The notes under the pieces are model-generated. The model worked only from the letters and a program-made list of their open reading frames with translations. It was not told where the DNA came from and searched no databases. Positions 1-13,224 of a DNA stretch of 64,000 nt are shown here, one piece after another. The translations under genes were made by a program, and so were the position numbers. Positions within the stretch are counted from its first letter, which is position 1, and every line of letters starts with the position of its first letter. Source of the stretch: Nymphaea colorata (taxonomy: Eukaryota > Streptophyta > Magnoliopsida > Nymphaeales > Nymphaeaceae); contig NC_045139.1 of NCBI RefSeq assembly GCF_008831285.2, forward strand, positions 32,275,706-32,339,705. Reading direction: 5' to 3'.

Positions 1-3000
1 ATGGCACAACTAATGAATCATTCCATGATGAGCCATTCTGTTTTCCAGATAGCTCAGATGCTTGTCCTGATAGCACATGCAAGATTCACTTGTGTGGCTC
101 GCCAAAGGAGCAGGAGACTCTTACTGACCCAGAAAATTTTTTGAACCCATGCAATAAAACATCCAACAGCAATTTTCCTTCAGTTGTAGCAGACACAAAT
201 ACAGACTCTTCTGTTACTGATGGTGAACATGATCTTGCTGATGTTCCTATGGATGCAACCTCTAGTTTAGATGGTAGTGAGCCAATATATGAAGGTGAGG
301 ACTTTGTGCAAGATGCAGGACTTGCTATGTATGAAAGTCCGGAGCCCATGTATGAGGGTGAGATGATACTTGCCAAGCAGGCAGATAGAGAGAAAGAAGA
401 TGGGTGCAGTAGACAATCCATTGATGAGGATCCTCAACCTAACCATGGTTCCACTAGTCCAACTCCAAGAGAAGGTAAGTGATATTGTTGTTTCGTTGAT
501 CGCTTTCTTTTATCCCCTGAATAGTAAGGTAATTTTTTATTCTTTTGATGTTTATTCAGGAGAATTAATACGAAATTTCTTGACAAATAATGCAAGCCAG
601 CTGACTATTTATGGGTATGCTATTTCATGTGTAACAAATTGTGTTGCATATGTTTTGATATTTCCCATTCTCTCTCCATTCACTTATTTTCCTATGCTCC
701 ACTCTGCAGCTTATTTTGCCTACAGGAACACCTGAAGGAGCACTCACTTTGTGTGTTTTTTCGTAATAACCACTTTAGCACTATGTTTAAGGTAATGGCA
801 TCTCTTCTTCATGATTTTGTGCTTTATTCCTAACAGGGAGGCAAGTTGGTCAGAGCTTCAAGCTCGAGTCCATAGTGTCAGTTACTCATGTGCTCCAAAT
901 AAGCATTATCTTCCAACTTCCAAGTAGATACAGTCAAATGTAATCGGATTTGATCTATGTAGTCGCTTGCCACACACAACCTAGCACCAAGGGACAGCCC
1001 AAGTGAGGGCATCCAGGCTCCTTTTACATTTCATTTTCTCTTTGCTTTTAGACTGTTATTACAGGAGTATCCAATTGCTTTTTATTATGCGAGTTTGTTG
1101 ACATCTTTAAAATTTTAAAGCAGTGTTATTCTTTATTTTTTTTGGCTAACAAATTGTGCCTAGATGCTCACTGGGTCTTCTAAGGGCTTGGTGCCTGGGC
1201 AGTTTGACTAGCTTATTTAGGACCTAGGAGCTGAGTTGAAAGAGTATAACCTTGTTCATTTTATCTTTTCCAATTGGAAATAGTAAATATTTTTAGCATT
1301 CACCAGATTGAGTATTATAGGGATTTGGATTATGGTCAGTATCGGGATTTGCTCTTAAGTAGGACAAGAATCTAGAAATGAGCACGCTTTCAAGAGTTAG
1401 ACGCGGTTGTTGATCTATCGTGATCCATGTCATATCTTACCTTTCGGTTTCCTACTTTGTGCTTTGTGGGTGGCATGCTTTTTAGCACCTAGAGACTATT
1501 TTGTTATTGGAGGCTTCAACTTAAAAACCTAATTCTCATTTTATTTTGCAGCATGAAGGTCAACTTTATTTGTTAGCAACTGACCAGGGATACATTAACC
1601 AGCCTGATTTAGTGTGGGAAAAGTTAAATGAGGTATTGTCATGGTCTCGTTCATCTCTCTCTCTTGCCCCTACTTCTTTTTTGCTGTAGGGATAGCTTTA
1701 GTCTAGTTTATGCACGTGGTTGATGCAGATGCTTTGTCATTGTATAGTTGATTACAACTCCATTAATAACGATATCTGATCACCCATTTATCAGGTCAAT
1801 GGAGATACTGTGTTTATGACTGGAAATTTTGAGGAGTTCAAGGTTGGAAATGAAGCCGGTGGATCATGGGATCAACAAAATGCGATGAACAGTACTGCTG
1901 TGTGTAACATACTTTAGATTTGATACTGTGCTGATGGTAGTATAATATGAATATCTGGTTGCTTACTGGTTGTATGGTTCAGGAATATCTTGCCAGAATG
2001 GACAAAGCTGCATTGACGGATTCAACTATGAGGTATACCTGAAAATTACTTGCTCATCATCCACAAATATGATACAAAATAACATTGAACAACTGAATAC
2101 AGAAAAATAGTTGTTATTGTCGCTCAGTTCTTAAACATGCTTTATTTTATTACTTAATAAATCATGAGTGCACATAAAATTAGGAATTCATTCTTACCAT
2201 GAGATATTTCCATTTGTGCCTATAAGTTCTCCTATGCGAGTGATCATATGGCTCACAATGGTTGTGTGTTCATTCTCATATTCTTTTGTTTTTAAAGAAT
2301 GACTAACATAATATTCAATTTTGATTCACAGTTCTGATTTGCAATTAGCAATAGCACTCCAACAACAGGAGTTTGGAAATCAGACGCAACATCAAAATTC
2401 ACAGAATGTTCAGCCGCCACCAGCTCGTGGCTCAAGGCTTATTACAGGTCCAGAGGTAAGAACTACAATCTGATGGAACTATCTTTTATTCATTGTAGAA
2501 AGTGCTGCAAGTTGAAGTTGCTGGTCCCAGTGGCAATGTTTGTGGCAGATGCTTTGCTTCTTACTGATCGGCCATTTGTTTCCTTTTGATGGAATGTGAA
2601 GTTGAGGTTTGTGGGCAGAAACAAGGAGCCCTTTTTTCATGCTTTTCGCCCTTTCATGTGCTTTGAAATTTAATCTTTTCTAAAGAGGATTTCAAAATGC
2701 TAAGAAGGTCATTTAATATGAACGAAGTCAGGATGTAAGTGTTTCTTGAGTAGTTAATCTTGTCCTATTGGTACGTCCATGTGATTGCCATGTACCAGTT
2801 GGAAGATGCAAGAGGAACTTGAATGGTATGGCACTTGTTTGATCACCCATTGAGCTTTTGGGCATAAGCCACATATCGCAGCACTATGTTTGGGAATAAA
2901 AGAATTAATATGCTCGAAAAGTTGGCTGAGCATGCCACGGCTGTTACTTTTGAAGTCATTCAGGCTTCTCACAGTCCTTGCTTGTTCTTGGGTTTTCTAT

Positions 3001-3941
3001 CCATTAATTCTTACTAAAAGGTGAGCAAATATGTAATAATTTGACCTTAAACTGACCCAAGCACACTATTTGATGGCTCATACCTGTAGCCAGCTTTAAT
3101 TGACAGCAAAGGATAAAAACCAAGGGATAAGATGGTAGAAGATTCAGTTATGTGGTCATCAAATTTTCTCAAAGTCTTAGATATGAGGCTATTCCCAAGT
3201 CACCCCTGCATGTCGAATGTCTACGCTTGTTACAACTGTATCATGTCTACACCTGTACAATCAGGACAGTTTTTGACACGATGCTTTTACAAGGATTTCA
3301 TGTGACTATTATGTCCACTGTACCTGTACAATCAAGACACTTGTTGACATTGTACAGGGATTTTGTATGTAGCTGGTAATCAACCTGTATTATTCTGCTT
3401 CATCTTTGTAAGTAAGTGGCATCCTTGAACCTGTCTTTCTTGTGGCTAGAGTTATCAAGCAATAGACCGTTGTTTTTGAAGCTGACAGTCATGTTGAGTG
3501 CCTTACACTATGTTTTTCCCATGGTTGGTGTCATATTTAGCGCCTCACATGATTATCATTGTTGTTATGGAGCACATACCATGGCCCTGAATTTGATAGT
3601 TATTGACTGCACGCCCCTGAATTTGATAGTCTTGTTGAACATGTCACACTTACCGTTGTGTCGGAGCATACAGTGAAGCAACATAACGGAAACTGAATGT
3701 AACTAAGAGGCAATGGCCTTATGAACTTCCTTATGAGTCTCCCTGCTAGACATTTTCTATTTTGCTGGTTCACTCATCAAACTGGCATCAACATGACCTC
3801 TCTCGACGTCCTGGTGAGAATTGCATGGTTTACTGAACTTCATTGGTAAATGCTGTTCTGCAGGTTCGTAGGACTACTGCTGCTTCCACCCCTAGAAACG
3901 AAGCAAAGTCAAAAGAAAAGGAAAAGTGTGTTCTGATGTAA
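1..3941 (+). CDS. MINDY/FAM63-type Lys48-linkage deubiquitinase, 3' part (5' end outside window)
   Basis: The coding sequence enters from the left edge in frame 3. Exons read as 3-474, 560-614, 710-791, 1552-1632, 1795-1899, 1983-2032, 2332-2455 and 3864-3941 (TAA); all introns are GT-AG and phases match, giving 348 visible residues. The segment LCVFFRNNHFSTMFK carries the conserved NNHFS motif with the family's catalytic His. It is followed by LYLLATDQGY and VWEKLNEVNGDTVFMTGNF, both hallmarks of the MINDY (DUF544) fold. A downstream LQLAIALQQQEF segment fits a MIU ubiquitin-binding helix. The catalytic Cys region lies upstream and is not seen. Acidic YEGE repeats precede the catalytic His part. 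The protein ends in CVLM, a possible CaaX prenylation box. Known family role: trimming Lys48-linked polyubiquitin chains as a cysteine protease. The last intron is 1.4 kb. Confidence 0.93.
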
Positions 3942-6266
3942 CGGCTATAGAGGATGATGTTGATTGGTGCTGTAAAATGATCTCGCCATATAAAAATGAA
4001 AATGGGTTCGCCCATCTGTATTTTTTTCAATCATTTGGCCTGTTTGTATATCAGTGAAAATAATTAGTCCACGTGTGAAGCTAAGCTGTCGCTGTTTTTG
4101 TTTTTTCTGTAAATTGCGGAAGCCCAATTTGAGTATATCTCCACTTCCTGAAAGCAAATCACAGGCTTGAGAACGTCTACGAACTTTGGAACTCGCACTG
4201 CGGCTATGAAAAGGTATGTATTTCTCTGGGCATGGGGGGTTGTGTCTCAAGCAATGCAGGATTTTATATAGCAGACCTTAAAAGCATTTAAATAGGCTCA
4301 CAATGTTCACACTGAATAAGGTGCATAAATTATGCATGAAAGTGGCCAGGCAACAAGATGTGAAACATGGGGTCCAGTTTCTGTTGGTGAGTCTATTACC
4401 ATGGAACCAGGCCTACCATCTGAGAAGAATTACAAGCCTTTGTGTATGGAATGTGGTCTTTCAATTGCAAAGCATTTTCCAAGTGGAAAAAAAAAAAAAC
4501 AAGACAATGAGAAATGGGGCATGGAAAGCTAAGAGGATCATGAGCTCACCTGTCCTCAGAGTAGTTCTTGCAAGAACTGTCTGCTTTAGCAATTTAGACC
4601 ACATACAACACACAGAGTGCGAGTGGATCCAATTTGGATGAGCTAAAGGTAACTTGCTGAACTTGGTACAGTCATAACCATTCATATTTTTAAAAGGAAA
4701 ATATCGATACTACACTTGAAAACTTTTCATGATTACAGAGAACATATCCATGATTTCATGTGCGTCGAAGGAAGGCTTGTTTATTGCTAAAAGGGTGTCT
4801 ATCTTAGACGTTTTGTTTAACAAATGTTTCTTACTTTTAGCTCGGGTTATTTACTTATTCTACCAAACTAGAACTCTGTTGCAAATATTGCTTTTATACT
4901 TTAGGCCCAGTTAAACACTGTAGAGAATGGATTTTTTTTTCAAGTTTGTACGATTTACCCTGCAGTATCCAACTAGGCAAATTTTACTTTGCATTTTTCT
5001 TTGAAATGGGAAAAATTCACATGCAAAAAAGTTGGACCTAGAGAGGTCCGATTTTTTTCCACGAAAAAAACTTCTTGCCGTATAATGGTAATTTTACCGT
5101 GCATTTTTCTTCACGTTCATCAAACGGGGCCTTATAAGACATACTTAAAAAAGGGGCAATCTATCCTTTTGGATTTCACCTGTTCCCAGCTGAGATAGAA
5201 AAGAAATAGAATGGTTGAAGGTTTTAGTAACGTGAAAATTCGGTAGTGCTTTCTCTCATTAGTCGCCGTCTTTTCAGATTAGTGCTTTCTCTTATTAGTC
5301 GCCCTCTTTTTAGATGTTGTATGTGAATGGTGCTGGTTACAGCATCACCATCAAACATTTCTGAAAGCCAGTGACAAAAGGCAACAGTGCCTCAAGGGGC
5401 ATAGCGCAATCCTCAAGGGGTGCGATTTCGAATCCATGGTTGCTGTCATGCTTCGATGTATTCATCTTCTATGCTGCAAATAATGGCAAGAAATATATAT
5501 CGTAGGCAACCAGACTCCAAAGCAAGTCAGAACTTTGGAGACAAAAGACTTTCGCCATGAGAGTTTTACATTGAAGGCCGGCTTCCCTAAGTAAACATGA
5601 AGAGAAAAAAGAAGCAACTCTTCAAGTAAACATTGAAAAATGGCAAGAAGCAATCTGGTCAATCTCGGAATTAACATTGGTAGCTTATTTGAAATCTGAA
5701 TCTTCTTGGAGGGACGGAAGGTTGAGAATTGCCATAACTTAAGCTACGGTTTTTCTACAGCACAATGATCATCCTAGCTCACGTTGGCCTTATGTTTTTA
5801 GTTTTGGAAGATCAACAGTGAAATGGGAATCCAGTAGTTAAATTATAATGAGTAATTGGGGAGGGTTTGCTAAAAAAACATCACATTTTTGAAACCCGTC
5901 ATGTTTTCAAAATATAAATCTCTAAAACACTATGTTTTTATTTCAAAACCATTGTGTGATTAATCCAATAATTTGATTTTTCAATTTAAAAACACCACGT
6001 TTTCTAAAATGGTAGTTTGATGTTTTTGAAACATGTACTGGAGAAACATGTCTTTGTCCTCTTATCCAATAATCTTAGTTAAAAAAAAATCTGAAGTTTC
6101 CTTCATTTCAAAAAATTTTTAGACGTTGATTTTTCTGATCCTTGTAAGAATCTTATTTATCTATTCAATCAAACTCAACGAAAAATGAGCTTCCCGAGGT
6201 GTAAGAGTAAAACTTTTTGGAAAAAACACTGAAATTTTGATGCTTAGGAGGAAATTCCACTCTTTC
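3942..6266. other. Intergenic spacer, MINDY 3' side to KDSB promoter
   Basis: No reliable gene is seen in these 2.3 kb. The first few hundred bases are probably the 3' UTR of the deubiquitinase gene. Short open frames at 4303-4641 and 4989-5198 have no recognisable domain and A-rich or T-rich runs. A segment near 5500-5600 (actccaaagca... actttggag ... ccctaagtaaacat) is shared in diverged form with about 56,540-56,690, so it is an interspersed repeat. From 5850 to 6200 the DNA is very AT-rich. Confidence 0.6.
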
Positions 6267-6273
6267 TATATAG
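6267..6273 (+). promoter_or_regulatory. Candidate TATA box of KDSB
   Basis: TATATAG lies about 100 bases upstream of the KDSB start codon. Position and sequence fit a plant TATA element. The surrounding DNA is AT-rich, so chance occurrence is possible. Confidence 0.35.
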
Positions 6274-6349
6274 AAGGAAATCCTCTCTTCTTAACTACCA
6301 AGTGTACCGACTGTCAGCTTGTAGCGTGTGAAACGGCGACCGGATACGC

Positions 6350-6350
<1 letters not shown>

Positions 6351-6376
<26 letters not shown>
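6351..6376 (+). repeat. (GA)n microsatellite in the KDSB 5' leader
   Basis: An uninterrupted GA run ends directly against the ATG of KDSB at 6377. It therefore sits in the 5' UTR. GA/CT runs in plant leaders can bind BBR/BPC proteins; whether this one does is unknown. Confidence 0.85.
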
Positions 6377-6382
<6 letters not shown>

Positions 6383-7579
6383 TGGGGGCTGAGCATCTGC
6401 TCGCCGGGATCGGACGGCAGCAACAGTAGCAGCAAAGCTGTCGTGGTGCACGCCCTGCTAGCAGGGGCGGCCGTAGCTGCAGCGGCTGCCGCTCACTACT
6501 ACGGCATCCACCACTTCTTCGGCTTCCGTAGAAGGGTCGTCGGCATCATCCCAGCTCGTTTCAGCTCCTCGCGGTTCCAGGGCAAGCCCCTCGTCAACAT
6601 CCTCGGCAAGCCCATGATCCAGGTTAGTGAGCTCTGCCTCCTCTCTCACACAGGTTTGAGCTAAGAAATTCCATTGATCGAATGTTTGTACGACTAGATC
6701 CTTCTGTTTTCTCTTTTATGGAATCCTAAGAGTGATTCTTAAGATCAAAGAGTTTGCGGACGCAGTTCGTTGGAGCAGTGTCGGTGAGATCCGGTGGAAT
6801 TTTGGGGGTTCAAAGACTTCGGAGGAATCTTGTTTTCTAGTTTTGAGCAGCAAGAGATCAGGATCCACCTATGAGGGATATTTGGTTCAAGAACCAATGC
6901 TATTTTGGTGATCTTGCGATCTAAGTTCGCCTGTATCCGTAACAATTGATACAGATTCAGTAGCAACGATGCGAGTTAGAAATTTTTTCTTTCTTCGTTT
7001 TGTTTATTGCTACTTGAGAGAAGGTTCGCCTAGTTTATGACGAGATTGACCGTGCCATCTGTGGCTTCACCTTACAAGATGGCAAAGTTTAGCGAATGGG
7101 TTACCAGTTTTATCTCTTTTGAATGGTATTTTCTGTTTATGTGTTGTGAAAGAGTATCTGAAGTGAAATTTCTCAAATAGATACCGATTGAAAAATTTGT
7201 GAAGAATTCTCATTTGTGGACTTCGTTAAAGTAGTTTCATAGCCGCTGTCCAAGACTGGCCAGTGCAACCAACTCTGTTGGAACTAGAAAATCTCTTGGT
7301 TAATCAACAGACTTTAGCAAAGCAAATGACAGTTCTTTCACTTAAAACTAATAATGATGAAACTCTATTTAACCATGACCGAAGACCATGGGGGCTAGCC
7401 AAGCTAGGTAACACAGAGTGTTCAAAAAGGTTGCCGCAGCTGAGTCGGGTCGAGTGCAGCTTGGGTGCGGGAATAAACAAATTGCTTTGTTTGCCATTGA
7501 ATCATCGATAAAATCATAGTTTGTTAATCGTTATTTATTACTTGTGAAAATTGTATTGCTAGTTTTATTGCTTGTGGAC

Positions 7580-7617
<38 letters not shown>

Positions 7618-10600
7618 ATGTAATATGTATATATATATATATATATACATCTATCCTTCCCGCATCTGCAGCCCATTCACACCCTGCACTAGCACGTGCA
7701 CCTATTTGGCATTGCAGCAATGCCAATAGCACAGTAAAAAAGAAGAGGCATTAGAGACAAGAAAGAACAAAATGTACAAAGTGCAAAAAGGGGCAGCCAC
7801 AACAATGGCTAGCAGAAGATGTGCTTTAGGTGTAGAAGACTAGGTCACATTCTTGGCATTGTAGAGTAAATATAGATGAAGGAAATGCAAAAACAATGAG
7901 CAATTCAAAACATTGGGAGTTGATCAAACTGGGCACAAAAGTTCTTTTCTGTAGGAAGTTAAAGAGCTAGCCAAACAGGACTAGCCAGCGTAAGGATGCA
8001 ATTCTGTTAGTATAAAACCAATATTGGAGGGGGAGAAAATCCAGCTGGTTTCAACGTCTAGAATTATTTCAGTATTGAACTCAGTAGAAATGCACTAAAA
8101 TCAATATTAACAACTCAGGTAGAAGAGAGCTAAATAGGTATGTGCACTTGAATAAATTACTTACAAGAAACAAACCCACCAAGTGAGTACACCTTCTTAC
8201 AACATGATGCTTGAATATGCACAAGGGGAGATTCTCATTAACTTATCTCATTAACTTGCATAGTGAGCTATTATATTACACACCAGCACTCAAACATTCT
8301 ACTTTATTTATACATACAATGAAGGGCCAAAGGTCCCTGTTTATAGGAGTGAAAGGTTGGTGGTAGAACCTTCTACCACTTTCTTCACTAATTTTTATTT
8401 ATTTTTTGCTTGCGTTTTAGCTCACAATTTAATAGAATAAAGAAACTCAAGTGAAACTTGAGTTCTCCCCATGTTCATTGAGAGTCAGCGATGAGTCTTT
8501 CACAGTCTCCCCAGACCCTTTATTTATAACATCGAGCAGTTTTCTAAACTTAAACACTGTTTGTATGTGTGTTAATACTGCAGTGAATATTGCAATATTA
8601 ATGTGAAAAATAAGAAAAACACAAAAAAATGGAAAAAATCACGATGTTTTTTTTTTTTAAAAGGAAAAGGTATTTATCGCATTTTGTTTGGCGATTTTTG
8701 CACGATTTTTTTCTTCTATTTTTGAGCATTGATATTATCATGGGTTCAAATCTAAACTTAAACTAAATTATTTTTCATCATTTTTATCATCATTAAAATG
8801 TTCTTTTTATCACTTTTATATAGTTTTATTTATGTTTTCTTATTAGTTTCTGATTTATTTAATTTATATCTACTTTTTATTTTTAAAATTTTCCAAGTTT
8901 TTTGAGATTTTTCCGAGAAAAATAACTTTGCCAAAAAATATCCGAGAAAAATCTAGTTGCTAAAGACCTGTGAACAATATTTGTGACAATTTGCTTCAAC
9001 CAAGTGTTGGAAGCTAACAACCAATGGACATAAAGAATGATTTCTTGCATGTAGATCAGTAGATCTTAATCATGAGCGGATTACAAGAGGGAAATGTATG
9101 TACAAGAGGTTAGAAAGAGGACTCAGAAGAGCTAGTTAGCCTAGTAGTCAAAGGCACACCTAGGCTCCTGCCTAGGCCTTAGGCAGCCACCTCTTCAATT
9201 AGGCTGGGCCAGCTAGGTGCCCAAGTGAAAAAATGGTTTAAAAGTCCCACCCGATTTTCTTCTTCTTCTTCTACTTTTGTCTTTTCTCATTCCTTTACTT
9301 TTGTGTTTGTCTGTTTCTCTTCTTTCTTTTCTTTTTTTCCTTCTTCTCCTTCTCCCTCTTCTTGTTCTTGCTTGTGTTTTTTCCTTCCGTATACTGTTTT
9401 TGGACCACTTTGATGCTGCCTAGGCACCACCATGGACTTTTGATTACTAAGGCTGTTAGAATTCCCAATAGCTAGTTCAGTTGGCTTGGAGCTAGCCATC
9501 GGAATGTCCAACAGCTAGTTCAGCAGCGTAACAAGTGAACATGAAACAGAAGGCAAAAAAGCTGCTAATATCTACATACACTATAATATGTAGAGAATAT
9601 ACATACCCTACATATGATATAATATATGTTTACACATTTACAACATATATAGTTAGACAGTTGTGGGCATAGGTACATAGTAACATTACACATATAACTG
9701 TAGAACTCTACATGCCTGAAGCAATGTCATTATTTGCTGCTTTCTGAATCAGAAACTGATGCATTTTTTTTGTTAATTGGTTGAACATTGTTGAAATGTA
9801 TTCTTGTGCTTTGTGGCTTCTGCCTTCTATTTAACCATTTTCTTCTGCATTCCAGCGAACATGGGAAAGAGCAAAGTTGGCGACAATGTTGGATCATGTT
9901 GGTATGTGCTTATTTCTGGCTCTTAGCAATCTTACTATGATAATGCATCGAAGGCTAGCTAGTAGTGCAAGGTTGTCAATTTTAGTTTTTCCTCTTGCAA
10001 CCTTTTAAGACAAGTTATTTTTCTGCTTTAAGATGTCATGTGCAGGTGACTTTTGAATTGCACAAAAGATTCTAGATAAATGGGAAAATTTTCCAGCAAG
10101 AGATTAGCTGTAAATGTGGTCTCAAATGCACTAATTCTTTGACCTCTTAAATATGTTATTTTTTCTCCTGATGTACAACTTCGAATCTTCACCAATGTCT
10201 CTGCAGATTATAAATATTCTCATTCTAGGCATCCTTTTCAATGCATTTTATTTTGTCCTTCATTTGCAACTTCAAGTGTTCATCAATATCTTTGAATATT
10301 TATAAGTATTATATGTCTTAGGCATTCCTGTTCTATGCATTTTATTTTACCTTCTTTGCTTTCTCCTAAGTCATGCTATGTGGAAGATCATGGTCAATTA
10401 CGTGATACTCAAACATGGAGATACTTTTATGCAGCCAAAGTTCATTACACATAGTGTCATTCATTTGGTTGATACTTGGTTTAAATGGCCAAGCATATTC
10501 CAAAGCTGGATGTTTACCATTTTTATTGCATGTTGGTACTCCTTGGTAGTTAAAGTTCTGTAATTTTTTTGGCTCATTGCAATGATGGATGACCCTATAC

Positions 10601-13224
10601 TTTTATAGCCGCTAGATATTATTTGTTTGTGGCTTTTGGTTATGTGAGGGCCATTGCTTGGTCCAATGGTAAAAGTGCTTCCTGCCACATATAGCTCACA
10701 TATTCAAGGCTTAGGGTTTGAAAGGGCAGAAGATTAGGTTTGTTGCTTGACTGCCATTTCCTTTCCTGGTATTATATGGAACCATATGCAGATCTTGAGA
10801 TTCTGGTGGACAATAGCTTTTGGTATGAAAGTTTTATATTGGTAAACAGATTGAGTAATAAGGAACATTAGAGAAATGATGGTTCCATCTTGTTGGTTTC
10901 TCATTGTAGAATTCAAATTTTTTAGGCATTGGTCAAGTGATCCATGCAAATAAAACACTTACCAGTGTTCAGATGTGAAGCTATCTAATTCATCCAGCCC
11001 GTCCTTTTATATGGTTCATTTGGATGTGTATTTCATTCTTGCAAAATGTCAACAATTTCAATTCAAAAAGTGGTTAGTGAATGGCGTTTCTCACTAGTAG
11101 TTTGTGCTTGTTAGTTGTGGCCACCGATGATGCAAGAATTGCTGAATGCTGTCGAGAATTTGGGGCAGATGTAATAATGACCTCAGAATCCTGCCAGAAT
11201 GGTACGAACTGTAAGCAAATTTTTTCTTTTCCTGTGACTTCTTAATTACTAAATCTTAACCTTACTGTGCAGGCACAGAGCGTTGTTGTGAAGCACTTCA
11301 GAAACTCAAGAAGAAGTACGATATTGTTGTCAATATTCAAGGAGATGAGCCTCTTGTTGAACCTGAGATAATTGATGGAATTGTCAAAGCTTTGCAGGTA
11401 CATCCTATTCAGAAAAGCACTCATTTTTTAGCTTCTTTGTTGCTGCATTTGGGTGCTCGAGCCATAGCAATAAATGAAGATCATAAAGATGGACATGGAA
11501 TTGAATGGTTTATATATTTATGAAAATTTGGATCTCCTGTTTTTACTGAGTTAATTTTTGTGTTGCTAGTTAGGATTAATCTTCTATTTTACATGAAGCC
11601 AATTGGTCTTGCAGGATGGTTAAAAATCATTTAGAAATTGATGCCGTTCGGTTCTAAAATGATGCTTTGGCAAAATATAACTTGAACAGCTGCATCTGTG
11701 CAGAGTGCTCCTGATGCAGTTTTCAGCACTGCTGTAACAGCTTTAAACCCTGATGACGGGATGGACCCTAACCGTGTCAAGTGTGTTGTGGACAACCATG
11801 GCTATGCCATCTATTTTTCTCGGGGATTGATCCCATTTAACAAGTATGTTTCTTGAAATCATGTGTAGTCACATCATATGTTCATGTTTGTTTCTTTTAA
11901 GTTGCTAGGTTATTTTCCATTGCAGGTCTGGCAAAATTAATGCAGAATTCCCTTACTTGCTTCATCTTGGTATCCAGGTAGTACAATATCCATCTTTTTG
12001 TTCCATCTTCTTTCTCAATTGTTGTCAATGTATTGTTTCCTAATTACTTGACCTTTCTCTCCAGAGCTATGATGCTAAGTTTCTAAAAGTCTACCCTCAT
12101 CTTCCTCCAACACCTTTGCAACTAGAAGAAGATCTAGAGCAACTCAAAGTTCTTGAGCATGGATACAGGATGAAGGTATCACCATATTTTCTTTTATTAT
12201 AGAATACTTTGAGTTTGTTCCGTAAAAGCAACCAGCGTTTGAGATATCATTGTCAAAGTTTCAATGTTATGCAAAGGATTATATTCAGAAGACCTCTCAG
12301 CATCTTTATTGAAATTCACCTTCTTCAGAGTGACTTGCCACATCTGCTGGTATGCCACTCGTACAATTTGCTAATAGAAAATTTCAAGTTATGGAACTTA
12401 AGGCTCTTTATTGGCATGCGTATTTGATAGCACACTCCACCAACCTTATTTATACCCTTGCATCTGCCACTGTGTTAAATCAAGTGGGCACTTTAGAATT
12501 TTCCTGTTACACAATCATCTTAATTCATGATCACAGGATTCAACAAAAAGACTGGGATTAAATTGAATGGTTTTAGTACTCTATCTCTGGTGAATGCTGC
12601 ATGGGCTGTGAAGGTCAGTTCTTGTGGAATGCTATTTGGTCTGTGTTGTTCCTGATATAAGATGAAATATATGTCTTCAGATGCTTGTCAGCCCTATGTG
12701 CTATGACCAGTTTCTTTTCTTGGTTGGTTGCCTTATTTTCGTTTTTTTTTTCTCATCAGAAAGTTAATCCAAGGCTACTATTTTGGTCGATGGCTAGCAT
12801 AGTCATAAATGAGTGATTGCTGGTTTATGGATGACATTGATCAATGCTGGTTGCAATTGCTCAAGTACTATGTTACTTATGGATGACAGTGATTTTATTG
12901 AATATGTGATGATTGTATCCACACCACCATTTAAATGGTTATTGAAAATAATTGAGATATCCGATATGTGAATTATCTGTTTAAATGGTGAATATTAAAA
13001 CCATTTCTACTCTCCTAGGAGATTCATTGCATGCATTAAACTGAGACTTTCTATCTGGAGCTGCAAAAAATGCTTATGCTTTCAGTATCTGAACCAGTTT
13101 ATGCAAGACTAATTTCTGGAAATTGTTGCAGGTTATCAAGGTTAATCACGATTCCCATGGCGTGGATGTGCCAGAAGATGTTGAAAAGATTGAGTCCTTC
13201 ATGAGGCAGAGAAATATATCCTAG
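6377..13224 (+). CDS. KDSB: CMP-KDO synthetase (3-deoxy-manno-octulosonate cytidylyltransferase)
   Basis: Eight exons with GT-AG introns and consistent phases encode 299 residues: 6377-6622, 9856-9901, 11115-11201, 11273-11397, 11704-11843, 11926-11977, 12065-12175, 13132-13224 (TAG). The enzyme couples CTP and KDO to CMP-KDO (EC 2.7.7.38), the donor for KDO in pectic rhamnogalacturonan II. Residues 21-48 are Ala-rich and hydrophobic, a membrane anchor or targeting segment; the Arabidopsis enzyme is reported at mitochondria. Nucleotidyltransferase motifs follow: IIPARFSSSR (57-66) then GKPL, VVATDD (98-103), NGTERC (126-131), QGDEP (149-153) and YLLHLGIQ. Length matches the Arabidopsis protein (about 290). 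The start is the first ATG after a GA-repeat leader and gives the expected anchor. Intron 1 is 3.2 kb and carries transposon debris. Confidence 0.96.
7263..7880 (+). pseudogene. Decayed Ty1/copia gag remnant in KDSB intron 1
   Basis: The open frame from 7263 reads TLLELENLLVNQQTLAKQM, typical of the end of the UBN2-type gag domain of plant Copia elements. About 500 bases on, 7822-7850 encodes CFRCRRLGH, the start of a CCHC zinc knuckle. The remaining His/Cys appear only in another frame (WHCRVN), so there is a frameshift. A (TA)n tract interrupts the two parts. No protease, integrase or reverse transcriptase is visible nearby, so this is a truncated fossil in sense orientation to the host gene. 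Confidence 0.6.
7582..7648. repeat. (TA)n microsatellite pair in KDSB intron 1
   Basis: Two TA runs (about 7582-7611 and 7627-7647) are separated by a short TG-rich interruption. They lie inside the gag remnant. Confidence 0.9.
9139..9452. mobile_element. MITE-like element with CCTAGGC-rich ends in KDSB intron 1
   Basis: The left end reads tagtcaaaggcacacctagg. The right end, read on the other strand, gives tagtaatcaaaagtcc followed by ggtgcctaggc. The ends are therefore imperfect inverted repeats around about 310 bases that include a CT-rich tract. No transposase frame is present. The call as a non-autonomous DNA transposon rests on the ends only. Confidence 0.45.

Noticed and set aside
5390-5450. 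tRNA- or SINE-like segment with a tagcgcaat box and a gatttcgaatccatg box
   Set aside because: The two boxes resemble Pol III A and B boxes, but no cloverleaf or target duplication could be built by eye. Similar weak candidates at 10,650-10,730, 43,150-43,240 and 50,405-50,450 were dropped for the same reason.
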